Assembly: GCF_963583255.1 (NCBI RefSeq)
Contig: NC_084805.1
Coordinates: forward strand, 3,985,060 to 4,049,059
Origin: Pyrus communis
Taxonomy: Eukaryota; Streptophyta; Magnoliopsida; Rosales; Rosaceae
Direction of reading: 5' to 3'
Length of the DNA stretch: 64,000 nucleotides
Part shown: positions 11,870 through 22,180 of the stretch, piece by piece
Layout of the letters: each line of letters begins with the position of its first letter
Position numbering within the stretch: the stretch's first letter is position 1
Made by a program: the position numbers and the translations under genes
Notes under the pieces: generated by a model
Told to the model about the DNA's origin: nothing
What the model saw: the letters and a program-made list of their open reading frames with translations, nothing else
The model's database searches: none

Positions 11870-13153
11870 TCAATTGTCCTTGACCCGCAGGTGATCCAAG
11901 CAAGGCATCATGTAGGCAGCGGGGCTTGCCTGAAGTTCCATGAATTTCTCATACGTCATTCCAATATACTTCGCTTTTTCGCCTTCCTTTTCTAGCAACT
12001 CCGGGATCGGTACAGCGGGCGTGTCGAGTGCCGGTCCATGTGGTACGGCAATCGATATCCTAGTAGCTGTGTTGTTCACAGTTGCTCGATGCCATATGCT
12101 CTTGTACTTGTCGTTTGTTAGAATTTGCATTTGATCACCAACGTTAACAATAAAGGCGCCCGGAGCGGCATTCACCAAGACCCACTGATCATTGTGCTTG
12201 ACTTCAAGTCCACACATATCATTCTGAATCAGGAGCGTCACTAGTCCATGATCTGTATGTGGAGGAATACCGATTGCCAGGTCGGGCTGTGGACAAGCCG
12301 GGTAGTAGTTCGCTGCAAGAATTTGGCAGCCCCGATCCCAGTTCATGACCTTGGTAATGTAATCGGCCTCCAGTCCCAAACTCTCCGATATCCCATTCAA
12401 TATTTCGGTTGCCACTGCACGGGTTCTTTTGCTGAACTCCAATGAAACTTCACTGTACCCAGCAGGTTTGTAGAGTGAGTTGAATTTGGGGTGTGCGATG
12501 ACCTTGAGATAATCCCTCCAGAGACGAACTTTGTCAATTGCGACGTTGAAGCTGGTGCCGCACTTGATTGGGTCCAACAGGTTCTTTGTATGGAACTCCT
12601 TCTTCTCCTCTTCCGGCAGCTCAAAAAATCTTCGGCACGCGTCGATCATTTCTTTCATCAGGCTCTCTGGTACACCGTGGTTGATCACCTAAAAGGCATC
12701 AAGCACATGAAAATATTAATTCATGTTTCATTTTTTAAGTTAAAATTTGAAAACTTATAACTATTTCGGTTTTCAATTTATATTATTTTTTAAAAATAAA
12801 AATTTGAAACGAGATGGTTATCAAACTAATAAAATATTAGTTAATTTTATACATGTTCAAGCATACATAATTAATAACAAGTGTGAATATACCTGAAAGA
12901 AGCCCCATTCTTGGCAAGCTTTTCCTAGCTTCTGGATCATTTGTGCCCGTTCATCTGGGGAGGCAGAGGTGAGAAGAGCAAAATCAATGATGGGGATTGA
13001 GTGTTCAGGGTCGTTTGCATCTCCCTTATCGTTGGGATCCATGATGTAGGCGTACTCGGAAGGTACAGAAGTGAGAGCATCTGAGTCGGCTAAGGTTTTG
13101 ATGCTTGCTACCTTGGGTTCAGATGCATCCACTGAAGTCACGGTAGGTGCCAT
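11870..13153 (-). CDS. 2-oxoglutarate/Fe(II)-dependent dioxygenase, complete, 2 exons
   Basis: Exon 1 is 13153-12893 and exon 2 is 12688-11870, joined across a GT-AG intron (12892-12689) with frame preserved, giving 359 residues. I chose the ATG at 13151-13153 (MAPTVTS) because the open frame upstream is leader sequence containing the TATA box. The N-terminal DIOX_N region includes SIPIIDFALL and GKACQEWGFFQVINHGV. The jelly-roll domain holds the iron ligands H231, D233 (HTDHG) and H287 (IWHRA), and R297-x-S299 for 2-oxoglutarate. NYYPACPQPDLAIGIPPHTD is typical of the plant DOXC class. It resembles the DMR6-like/'2-ODD 19-like' group of specialised-metabolism or hormone-modifying oxygenases. 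The substrate cannot be told from sequence. It is probably soluble and cytosolic, with no signal peptide. All key residues are present, so it is likely functional. Confidence 0.93.
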
Positions 13154-13280
13154 TGGTGGAGGGAGAGAGAAAGAAGCTGAGAATTCTGGTCTTTGATTTG
13201 TATATCCTGAAGGAAGGACGTGAGGGAGAGGAAAGTTAATTGTTTGAGTGTTGTGGAGAAATATGAAAAAAGGAGTTGAT

Positions 13281-13289
13281 ATTTTATAG
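13281..13289 (-). promoter_or_regulatory. TATA box of the dioxygenase gene
   Basis: The minus strand reads CTATAAAAT, about 130 nt upstream of the chosen ATG. That spacing allows a leader of about 100 nt. The match to the plant TATA consensus is good; the transcription start itself is not visible. Confidence 0.6.
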
Positions 13290-13897
13290 AGCATGATAGC
13301 TTATGACTTTACCCCCACAAGCTGGTGGTTTTTGAATAAGTTTGGCCAACGCTGACCTAGGTGTCAAATATGTTATCCTGCAACAATAAAATATATATTA
13401 ATTAGTTGTTAACCTACATGTATATGCAACAGATTAATTTTTGGAAGACCATATTATGTAAATTATATTTAAATTATTTCTCTAATAGAGATGAGATATA
13501 CTTGTATTGAAGATCCTATATCTATTCGATAGATGGTATATTATCGTCTACAAAGGAAAATGTCAGAGGAACATTTAAATCATGTGATATGTTACTAATA
13601 GAAATAAGTTCATTAATCAAGCACTTAAGTAACAAAATAATCATTGACAACCACATCATGTTTATATATATGGTCTCGTTAGCATTACTCGATCTACAAA
13701 ATGTGGTCTTTTTAGCATTACCCTTTCTCTAAAATATTAGTGTAAGCACAAAAATTCCTACCACAAATGAGATATTTACATGTCTGCAATTAGCTCCCCA
13801 ACATTTTTCTATGCAATAATCATACTACTACTAGATATAGGAAAACCAAAATTTGAGGGGACTGCCTATGGATATGTTATATAATACATTCGTTATC
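13290..13897. other. Upstream region of the dioxygenase gene
   Basis: AT-rich sequence with no ORF or repeat I can identify. It presumably holds the distal promoter. Confidence 0.4.
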
Positions 13898-14220
13898 TAA
13901 GGTATCGTTTGGTATGCAGACGGGACGGGACGGAACGGGATGGGACGGGACGGAACGGGACAGGACGGAACGGAACGGAGCGGGAGCAAAGATGCCCTCG
14001 GATGGAAACAAGGAGGAAGAAGAAGGAGATGGAGAAGTTATAATTTTGTGTTCCACGAATGTGGAATGAGTCGTTCCAGGGGGGTGAGGTGGAACGAAAA
14101 TTCACCCAAAACTAGTCCCGTGGAACAACTCGTTCCACCCGTTTTAGGCGCACCAAACGTGGGACGGAACGCCTTGTCCCACTCTGTTCCGTCTCGTCCC
14201 ACGTACCAAACGGTACCTAA
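13898..14220. mobile_element. Tourist-like (PIF/Harbinger) MITE
   Basis: The element is 13901-14217, flanked by TAA at 13898-13900 and 14218-14220 (the TWA duplication of this superfamily). Its ends are GGTATCGTTTGGTATG and, read from the right, GGTACCGTTTGGTACG. Next to both ends is a run of GGGACGG/GGAACGG pentamer-like units (13920-13985 and, inverted, 14160-14200). There is no coding capacity. Confidence 0.8.
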
Positions 14221-14904
14221 TAGTACGATATGCAACTGCTACTTAGTACTACAGTCTAGTGATATTTCTCTTTACTTATAAGTGAGAGGTGTTAGTTTCG
14301 ATTCTCGCTAAATACGAATTTGAATCACATTATTGTTAGTCTATTGTGAAGCTAAGTACATTCCAAAAACATGGTATCATTTTTAACCGATAAATGGTGA
14401 AAATACTGAATAAATATACATGCCGTAAGTAAACTAATGAAATAGTGAAAAAATACTTTATTTTGTTTTATGTTCCCACGTGGAGGAGAGATGGGAAGAG
14501 TGATGGTGAAAAAAATGCTTTATTTTGTTTTATATTTCCAAGTGGAGGAGAGATGGGAAGAGTATATGCATGAATGAATAATTGATGAGAAAATTAGAAA
14601 AAAATGTAGGAATGCATTTGGCCTGGGGTTTAAAGAAATCCAAAGTAGCGTCCAGTTTGAGACTTTGACTCGGCAGACAAAGCCACTGAAGGCAGCACAA
14701 CAAGCCTCCCACCACAGCCAAGTAAAAGAATATGACACGAAATATGGCACAAAAAATCAAACACAATCATGCATCGGCATCTGTACGCGTCTACAATTCC
14801 AAATCTAAATTACCCCTTGACCTTGGGAGTTTCTGCCGTTTGAATGCCCACCAGTAGGTAAAAGATTCTTCACGTCCCAAGCTTAATATTTCAAACATTG
14901 AACT
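14221..14904. other. Intergenic spacer with a short direct repeat
   Basis: No gene is seen. A segment of about 45 bp around 14456-14505 (tactttattttgttttatg, then a GTGGAGGAGAGATGGGAAG stretch) is repeated at about 14515-14560. Confidence 0.45.
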
Positions 14905-15345
14905 TGAACGAGAATGATGCAATCCATATTTCTATGAAACCTCTCTTTTGTTTGGTGAAACACATATATGGCTAAAACCTTTTGAATGTGAATATGCTTG
15001 AAATTTCATTTCTCGGAATAAAACAAAACCTTCAAATAATATTCTAGAGAGTAGGCTTTCATAGTTTGAAGAACACATGCGAAAATACTCCAAATTAGTT
15101 CAAAATGCACGCAATACACTTTTGCATAAATTAAATGTAAACCTAAGTTTATATTTCGTTCAAGGGACCTATCCCTTCCAGAATGTAACCCCACACAAGT
15201 CAAAATGACATCATTTGCACCCATTTCTCTATGTAGGGATGTCATCTTCCCTTTAAACTATGACTCCAGCTTTAAGTCTCTATGTGAATTCACTCGAGAA
15301 GGTTCTCTGGCGAAATAGATAAAATGACTGTGTTAGAACCTACCA
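14905..15345. repeat. Local duplication, copy 1 (empty-site copy)
   Basis: It shares blocks with 15965-16460: ACCTCTCTTTTGTTTGGTGAA, TTGAAATTTCATTTC, ATCATTTGCACCCATTTCTC and a common order between them. Copy 1 has about 150 bp that copy 2 lacks, and lacks the MITE present in copy 2 at the equivalent of position 14965. Confidence 0.7.
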
Positions 15346-15444
15346 TAGAAAAGCAGAGTAAAATGTTCTCTTCTTCTGTTCTCTTTCCTTTCCCTTGCTT
15401 CCTCTCATACTTTCATTTTTGTCTTTATCCTTCTATTAAAAAAA

Positions 15445-15860
15445 ATTTAAGCTGATGACCGTTGGATTTCTAATGGCAATGTGCAATCCACTGAGGCAAA
15501 ACCCTCGAATTCAGCCGTTAGATTTCTAATGGTCTTCTCATCTAGACCATTGGATTTTCAACAATAAAAAACTTGAAAATTACAGTTTATGCCACGTCGC
15601 ACAATCTGGTGCATCTAATTTAATTTTTTTTGAAAATCAACGACCAAGATTAATCCAAAGGTAAAAATTCCACAAGATGTCAAAAAAAAAAAAAATACAA
15701 AATTTTGTTTAGTAACACATTAACACTCAAACAAACTCACAAAGTTCAACCTTATTCTTTATTCATTTTTTACCTTTAATTAATTATGCTTGTTTGTAAT
15801 ACAATGTTTTGCTTGGTTTTCGAGATGCTAAATTCCAACTATACTATGATTTTCCAATTT
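15445..15860. repeat. Dispersed non-coding repeat family, copy 1
   Basis: It shares ordered blocks with 17575-17895, 20765-21260 and 59591-59720: TTAGATTTCYAA, CTTGAAAATTA, ACAAAATTTTGTTTA, AAAGTTCAACC and TTATGCTTGTTTGTAAT. It contains no ORF. The family is not identified; it may be the end of an unannotated non-autonomous retroelement. Confidence 0.6.
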
Positions 15861-15964
15861 GTTTTCAGTTTAAGTAATGCTAAGGAGACTACACCTTTAT
15901 ATTACATTTATTGTATCATCACATGTAACAAGTGATGCATACAATCAACACTTAATTTAACAAA

Positions 15965-16460
15965 AATAATGCAGTCCTTATCTCTATAAAACCTCTCTTT
16001 TGTTTGGTGAACCATATATGTGGAAAAGGATCCTCACTGGATCCTTGCCAAATTCTTTTCCTAGGGATCTAGAAGATACTGTGATCGTGACCGTTTATCG
16101 TACATAGTACGGTAAAAAATCATTTAAAATTTAAAATAAAATATAAATAGTACCTAACAAAATAATTTGAATCCCTAAAAAAAGAATCCAGCGATAAATC
16201 ATTTTCCCATATATGTACCAAAAGCCTTTTGAATGGGAATGCGTACATACTAATTGGATTCTTGAAATTTCATTTCCCGCAATAAACAAATGTAATCCCA
16301 CTGACATCATTTGCACCCATTTCTCTATGTTGGAACGTCATCCTAACTTTTAACTTTAACTCCTATTAGTCTGTGTGACAGTGTGAGTTGACTAGGAAAA
16401 GCTCCTCAGGAGAATAAGCCAAAATGATCGTATCAAAATCGGCTATAGAATCAACAGGCA
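15965..16460. repeat. Local duplication, copy 2 (with MITE insertion)
   Basis: This is the counterpart of 14905-15345, interrupted at 16022-16207 by a MITE. It is directly followed by the GC-rich TIR element and then by copy 2 of the dispersed repeat. The duplicated unit may therefore have been about 1 kb before the insertions. Confidence 0.65.
16013..16216. mobile_element. MITE with perfect 9-bp target duplication
   Basis: The element 16022-16207 is flanked by CATATATGT at 16013-16021 and 16208-16216. It starts GGAAAAGGATCC and its right end read inverted starts GGAAAATGATTT. A 9-bp duplication suggests a Mutator-type family. The core (TTTATCGTACAT; TATAAATAGTACCTA) is related in inverted form to the element at 38.2-38.4 kb. 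Confidence 0.65.
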
Positions 16461-16654
16461 CTGAACTTCTTGGGAAAACACATCCCCTACGGGGGCGTTT
16501 GTTTCACCTTCTTAAGTGGGATTGGACTGGCTAGGATTATTGTCCCATGTTTGGTAAGCTTGGGGACTAACTTAAATGAGACTAGCCCGGACTCGTGTGG
16601 ACTATCTCCCTCACTAGGTCGTCTTAGTGAAACCCCCCGAAAACCACGGGACTG

Positions 16655-17116
16655 CTAAGACCTGCTTCGTCTCCTTTGTGTAGCTTGGCGTCCTCCCTTT
16701 GCGAAGACTTTGCTTCGTCTGCGTTGCGCCCTCTCTCCAACGAGATCACAGCACCACACCAAGACGGGTACGCCGCGCAGGTGGAGACGTTTCCGACGGA
16801 CTCGCAGGTCAAGAGCAAGCTCTGCCAGGTTATTCTGGTGGTGCAGAGGGCGCAGGGCGATCCATTTTCGAGAGACTAGTTGCAGGCGGAGGCACCCAGC
16901 AGGACTCGGAGGCGTTGGGTGGGGGGAGGAAGTTGCCGGTGCGGCGGAGGTACTCGAGGTCGACGAGGCGAAGGCCCTGGATGAAGTACTGGCATCTGGT
17001 GTTGAGATCGTAACGGCGGCGGTTATGGGAGACCATTCCCTCATCTCAAATCCGAGAGAACTACGACAATATTCTCGGCGGCCCAACCAAATTGCAGCTG
17101 CATAGAGCTCCAACAA
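16655..17116 (-). other. GC-rich open stretch inside the TIR element (possible captured gene fragment)
   Basis: One minus-strand frame is open for 153 codons, and a second minus-strand frame (16830-17036) is open for 68 codons, starting MVSHNRRRYDLNTRCQYFIQ. A plus-strand frame reads QVETFPTDSQVKSKLCQVIL. The base composition and open frames look like ordinary plant coding DNA picked up by the element. I do not recognise the parent gene and cannot tell which frame was coding. Confidence 0.35.
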
Positions 17117-17249
17117 TGACTTTTGTGCTGCAAACCTTTGAGGAAGGTCCCGCTCTTGCCGTCGTCCGATTCCTCTGATATGTAATTGTAGGAAGTTGGT
17201 TTTGATTTGATCTCAAAGTATGGAACTGGGTTTCGAAGAAGAGGAAGAG

Positions 17250-17345
17250 CTTTCAGAAAAAAGAATTGGGTTTCGAAGAAGAGGAAGAGCTTTCAGAGCT
17301 TTCAGAAAAAAGAATTGGGTTTCGAAGAAGATGAACAGCTTTCAG
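17250..17345. repeat. Short tandem repeat in the TIR element
   Basis: A unit of roughly 45 bp containing GGGTTTCGAAGAAGAGGAAG and a following AGCTTTCAG is present about three times, with small changes. Confidence 0.7.
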
Positions 17346-17574
17346 GAAAATGAAGGAAAAAAATGAGAGAAGTAAGAATAAAATATTAAAAGAGATATAG
17401 ATAAATTAATATAATATTAGAATTTATTAATTATCCTGGTTCTTAGTCCGACACTGCACCAAATGCTTCACTAAGTTAGTCTAGTTTAGTCTAGTCTAAG
17501 CCAATCCAACTTAGTCCCTGCAGCTAGTCCAGTCCGAGACAGTCCGGTGCAACAAACGCACCCTACATGTTCAC

Positions 17575-17895
17575 ATAGCATTCAGCCTCATGCACCAGCT
17601 GCCAAGGACGCGAATGTGAGGCCACTGGAATTTCCACGTTAAAAAAAAATGAAAAATTATAAGTTGTGCTACATTGCATAATGAGGTGTATTTGATTTAG
17701 AAAAATTTTAAAAACTAACGGCCATAATTAATTCAAGGCAAAAAATTTAAAAAAAATGCAAAAAATTCCTAAAAGATACAAAATTTTGTTCTAGAACACA
17801 CTTAAAATTAAACACACTAAAACAAACTGATCAAGTTCAGCCATCTTCTTTATTCACATTTGATCTTTAATTTATGCTCACCCGTTTTTCTATAA
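17575..17895. repeat. Dispersed non-coding repeat family, copy 2
   Basis: It matches 15445-15860 in order (GAAAAATTATAAGTTGTGC, ACAAAATTTTGTT, AAGTTCAGCCATCTTCTTTA) but is more eroded. It begins directly after the GC-rich TIR element. Confidence 0.55.
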
Positions 17896-19380
17896 ATGTG
17901 TTTTCAGGGGGTGTAGGGTTGACTAGCTGAATTTCGAGTTGCAGCTCTTGTCTGGACTAGTAGAAGGGAGTCCAGTTGTATATCTTTTGGGTGAGCTGCC
18001 AAAGTGTTTGTATAGTTAGTCTTAGTCTGTAAATGATCTTTTTGTTGCATTGTAGACTAAGAAGGCGTAGGCCACAATGGGTTAGCGTCTCTACCTACTT
18101 GGGCAATGAAAACCATGTATATATAATTACTTGTCTTTTGGCTTGTATAATTTATGCTCATGTACATTTTCATCAAATGACCTGAATATGTTTTTCTTGT
18201 AAGAAGCCTTCAAGGTCTTTTATGAACTCATTATAATCTGTAAGGCTTAATGAATTGCCTTTGGAGAATCAGTATGAACTTGGTTATGTTTAAAATTGTG
18301 GGTGTTTATCTACTACCTAGGTTGCATTTTGAAAATTTCAGATTTTTACCCTTTGGAACATAATCAGCTTTATTTTCAAAGTGACTTGGTGCTGCTAAAT
18401 TTTTTTTTTTTAATTTTTATTATTATTATTTTTTAATTTTTTTAAGAAAAACAGCAGCATGCCTGTTTTAGATTTCCATTTTCCCATACTTCTCGAACTC
18501 GAAAATCCTTGAAATTTTAACATAACTTCGTTTTAGGTGTCTACTTTGAATCTAGAAATTTTCATACTTTTTAGTTAGATGACTTATTTTTGGTGAATTT
18601 TACGGAGCGGGGGTGGGGAACCGAGAGGAGGGGTTTAGTAAAAAGAGAGCACGCATCGCACAAAATCTTTTAGACAAAAATAGCATGCAAATTACCATTT
18701 CATCAACTCTTAGAAGACTTGAAGTCATTTGCAGAGGCATATTGCACACCTGTTAAGGCCTCAATTGCATGGGTAACCACATGTTCCAAGACTGCTCCCA
18801 TATGAATGCTTAATTAAGGAACACACTTATCTTGAACACACTAACAAATTGATTGATATCATTGCATCTCGTTAATATGTTTTTTCAAGAATGAGATGCT
18901 TTGTTCATTCTTTGAGATTACCATTTCATTTACTTTGCATTTTTGGATAGTCTTTTACTTCATTCTTATTTTCATCCCACAATTGTAATCATAACCAACA
19001 AACAAGTCAGAGGCAAACAATATTAGGACTAGACTGTAAACGAAAACTTTTGACCAACTATAATTATAAAGAAGTATAAAATACTAATAATAGGAGTTGA
19101 AAGGTGTGGCAAGTAGCATAATTGTTGTGCGCAAAACATCCTCTGTGCTATGCCCAAATTTAAGCATGCCCTGCAACCTAGTAGTCCAAGCTCCTCTCTA
19201 AGGCATTTTATGAAACAGTTGGAGGACATATATGAAGGCAACTCCAACCTTCAAAAGGGCAGCACCTAAGTCATCCATGGAGATTCAACGAAGTTTGGAA
19301 GATCAGCTGACCTCCTTTGCCCTTAAGTAGGTTTGCCTCTAATCTCCACCGTTTCAAAGTCATTGAGACAATTAAAGTAA
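17896..19380. other. Intergenic region, no gene recognised
   Basis: The region is AT-rich with a long T/TTA tract around 18398-18450. The segment 17905-18125 is less AT-rich and could be a transcript or pseudogene remnant, but I find no supported ORF. Confidence 0.35.
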
Positions 19381-20764
19381 GGGCAACATCCTAGTTTGTT
19401 CAAGCTTGACCTTGCGCGTACGGACAATTGGAGCAAGGGCAGTAGCCCATTAGGCTACCCTGCCTGTTCAAGCATGACAGGCCCCGAACCCTAGTTGGTA
19501 ATAGAAACTCAAACCTAAATTCGAAACGTGAGTTAAAAGCTAAATAAATAAGAGGAAAATTGACACGGGTTGGAAAATGAACTCCTCTTATTAAAAATAA
19601 CTCCAAAATCCTTACAAGGTGTACAAAAGTAATAAATTAAAATCCTTAAATTTCTCCTCAATCACAACCTCAGCTCTTCTAACACCTGTCTTGCCAAATA
19701 ACTCATCTGTAAAATAATTGGTGAGGGGTGAGCAATAACCACCGTCGCTCAGTGAGTATAATATATAATATGCCAGTCAAGTTTGCCATTTTAATCACAC
19801 TATAAAATAGGATAATAATATCAAATCATTATATACATAATGCCATATCACATCATCCCTTCACGTGTTCATTATATCCTTCATAAATTGTAACCCACCA
19901 CGTGATCCCTAATGGCCATCTGCCCTAAAGTCCCCGTGTGCAGTTCACATTTACCCCTCGGATTAATGCAACACCAAAGTTCTCATGCTCCATTAACATC
20001 TCAAACAGTTCATTGATTAGATATATACAATAACTCTGAAAGTACTTCACAAAATCCAACATGCTTGACTTGAAATAGAGAGATATTTAAAAATAGCTCA
20101 AAACCCATGATATCTCATGGTTTTCATTTATCAGAAAATAAGAATATTTTAAACACATTACATAAACCACTCACCTCGATAAATCTGAGCTTTGGCAAGA
20201 CAACCCAACTAACCTCTCCACAAACCTCAAACCCTAGCTCACTATCTCTCTCTATACATATATAATATATATACCCATACACGTACATACATATATATAC
20301 ATAGATATATGCTATATACATCATATCTACGTAATGCATGCATTGCATGTTTTTGTGGTTTCAAAAGAATGGAGCCTTTGCTCCTATTTATAGGGAAATA
20401 GAACGGCTCAAAGACTTGAGGTCCAAGGAAAATATACAATGAAATATATGAAGTCCTATCCACAAACTCCTACGTATATATGAAGGTGATACTTTCTTTG
20501 CGACACCTAATGTAGCATCAAGATCTTAGTCACTAGTTATGCAAGGTGTCAATTGTATGTGTGCAAAGGATGACACGTCCAAGTAAATAGCCTTACAAAA
20601 TCAGCACACTAGTGTGCTTAGTAATCACCCATTTCTCTCTCCCAAGATAATTAAGACTAGTACTGATAGGAGCTAGGCACGTGGTATATAATAATAATAA
20701 CAAATATTTATTTTTAAAATATGGGGTCTTACAAAGCATAAACTTGTGCCTGTAGGAAATTGAA
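19381..20764. other. Probable transposable-element-derived non-coding region
   Basis: The region has LTR-like character: a stretch reading CTATTTATAGGGAAATAG at about 20387-20404, frequent CAAACCCTAG-type words, and an ATATAC/ATGTAT microsatellite at about 20255-20330. No matching second LTR and no coding remnant are visible, so it is left unclassified. Confidence 0.3.
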
Positions 20765-21260
20765 GCTGATGTCAGCATGGATCCACCACGCGCAACCCAA
20801 TGAGGCAAAAGCCTCGCCTTTAGCCATTAGATTTCCAACAATCTTCTTGTTTGGACGGTTAGATTTCCAACATTAAAAAAATTGAAAATTATAGGTTGTG
20901 CCATGTCTTGGAAATCAACAGCCATGATTAATCTAAAGGTAAAACAATCCAACGAATTCCGAAAAATCGCAAAATAAAAACACAAAATTTTGTTTAACAA
21001 CACATTTAAGCAAACTCCCAAAGTTCAACCATCTTTTTCCTTCACTTTTTATGCCTAATTATTATGCTTGTTTGTAATGCTATGTTTTGCTTTGTATTTA
21101 AAATTAAATTATCAGAGTTAAACATGGAGTTTTATTTTCAAAAAACAAACTTGCTAAGTGCACACTTACAAGGCATACAAAATGAAAATATATTTGTGAA
21201 TAGTAATCACCCTTACCCTTCCTCTTTTCAAACGAGTGTACTTGCACAAATGTAATTATT
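20765..21260. repeat. Dispersed non-coding repeat family, copy 3 (longest)
   Basis: This is the best-preserved copy. It runs from the AATGAGGCAAAAGCCTC block through ATTAATCTAAAGGTAAAA and CACAAAATTTTGTTTAA to TTATGCTTGTTTGTAATGC and ACTTACAAGGCATACAAAAT. Its last 130 bp match 59591-59720. Confidence 0.6.
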
Positions 21261-21638
21261 GTTTAGAGAGAACAGTAAGGGTAATTTCACTGCGCTTGCC
21301 CTTGACCTCCTAAAATAGATGGACATGTTCTAACATCACTCGACCTACTTATATCGGTGTGTGTTCCTTTTATTAGAAAGGTGGCACGTATGTAGTCTAT
21401 CAAATGTAATCTCTTTGCATCATTCTTTGTTAGAATATGTGGTAAAATCTCTCTATACTGAGACACTAGATAAGAATAACAATGATTTATGTAGTGATGT
21501 TTTAGAAGATATTATGTTAGCTAGTTTAGAGCTTCTTCTACCTGGGTGTTTTGACTGTTTTGTCTGCTGAGGCATGATCCTTTAGATTTCTAATCAATTG
21601 TTTTGCTGATAAAAAGATGATCTTTATTGACAACATAT
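21261..21638. other. Spacer left of the CACTA element
   Basis: A 69-codon open frame (21361-21570) is present but has no recognisable features and no coding support. Otherwise nothing is seen. Confidence 0.35.
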
Positions 21639-21641
21639 TTG

Positions 21642-21790
21642 CACTACTAGAATTATTCTCATTACACACCATTTTTTGCCCACCCCTTGCAATTGGTGCT
21701 ACTCTTAATATTTTTTGGTGGCTTTGCAGTGGGATGCCACTGATATCAATGGCCTTAAAAAATCAGCCACCAATATTGGTGTCTGTTACC
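21642..21790. repeat. CACTA left terminal and subterminal repeats
   Basis: The terminus is followed by TTGGTGGC, GCCACTGATATCAATGGC and GCCACCAATATTGGTG words in both orientations. Such short subterminal repeats are typical binding sites for the En/Spm TNPA-type protein. Confidence 0.75.
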
Positions 21791-21999
21791 TAACTTTATT
21801 TCTTAAAATTACTTTTTTTTCTACTTTTTTATTTCATTATTTATTTTGTTGGCGCCTGAGTGGTGCTGGTTAATTTTTTTGTTTTCAAAGCTGGGATATA
21901 TATTGCTTCTCAGGACCTACAGATGCAAGTCAAATACAAAAGGGAGACAGAGAGGCCAAAACCCATAGAAGGATAGAGCCCTAGACCCTAATCGCATCT

Positions 22000-22180
22000 C
22001 TCAGCCATTATTGCATCGGTGATGAAGTCGGGCGGTTCCGCGAACTAGTCGCGTTCGCAGGATGTGGACAAGGCGTAGCGGTCAAGACTATGAGCGGCCT
22101 CATTTAGTTGGCGACGGGCGTGGGCAGCGGAAGCTCCACTCCCACGATGTTGGTTATCTGCTTCAAATTCTCATCATATT
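22000..22180 (+). other. GC-richer block in the CACTA 5' region
   Basis: It contrasts with the AT-rich surroundings and has frames reading MKSGGSAN and SRSQDVDKA, broken by stops. It could be the original transposon leader or a second small piece of captured DNA. I do not recognise a parent gene. Confidence 0.25.

Larger units (their letters stand above)
16488..17566. mobile_element. Non-autonomous TIR element with GC-rich core (Pack-type candidate)
   Basis: The body is 16491-17563 (1073 bp), with ends GGGGGCGTTTGTTTCACC and, from the right, GGGTGCGTTTGTTGCACC. It is flanked by TAC trinucleotides at 16488-16490 and 17564-17566. The 3-bp duplication and GTTTG-containing termini suggest PIF/Harbinger. 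The inner 16650-17110 segment is strikingly GC-rich compared with its surroundings and open in several frames. No transposase is recognisable. Confidence 0.65.

Noticed and set aside
21361..21570. 69-codon ORF left of the CACTA
   Set aside because: No similarity, motif or gene context; expected by chance.
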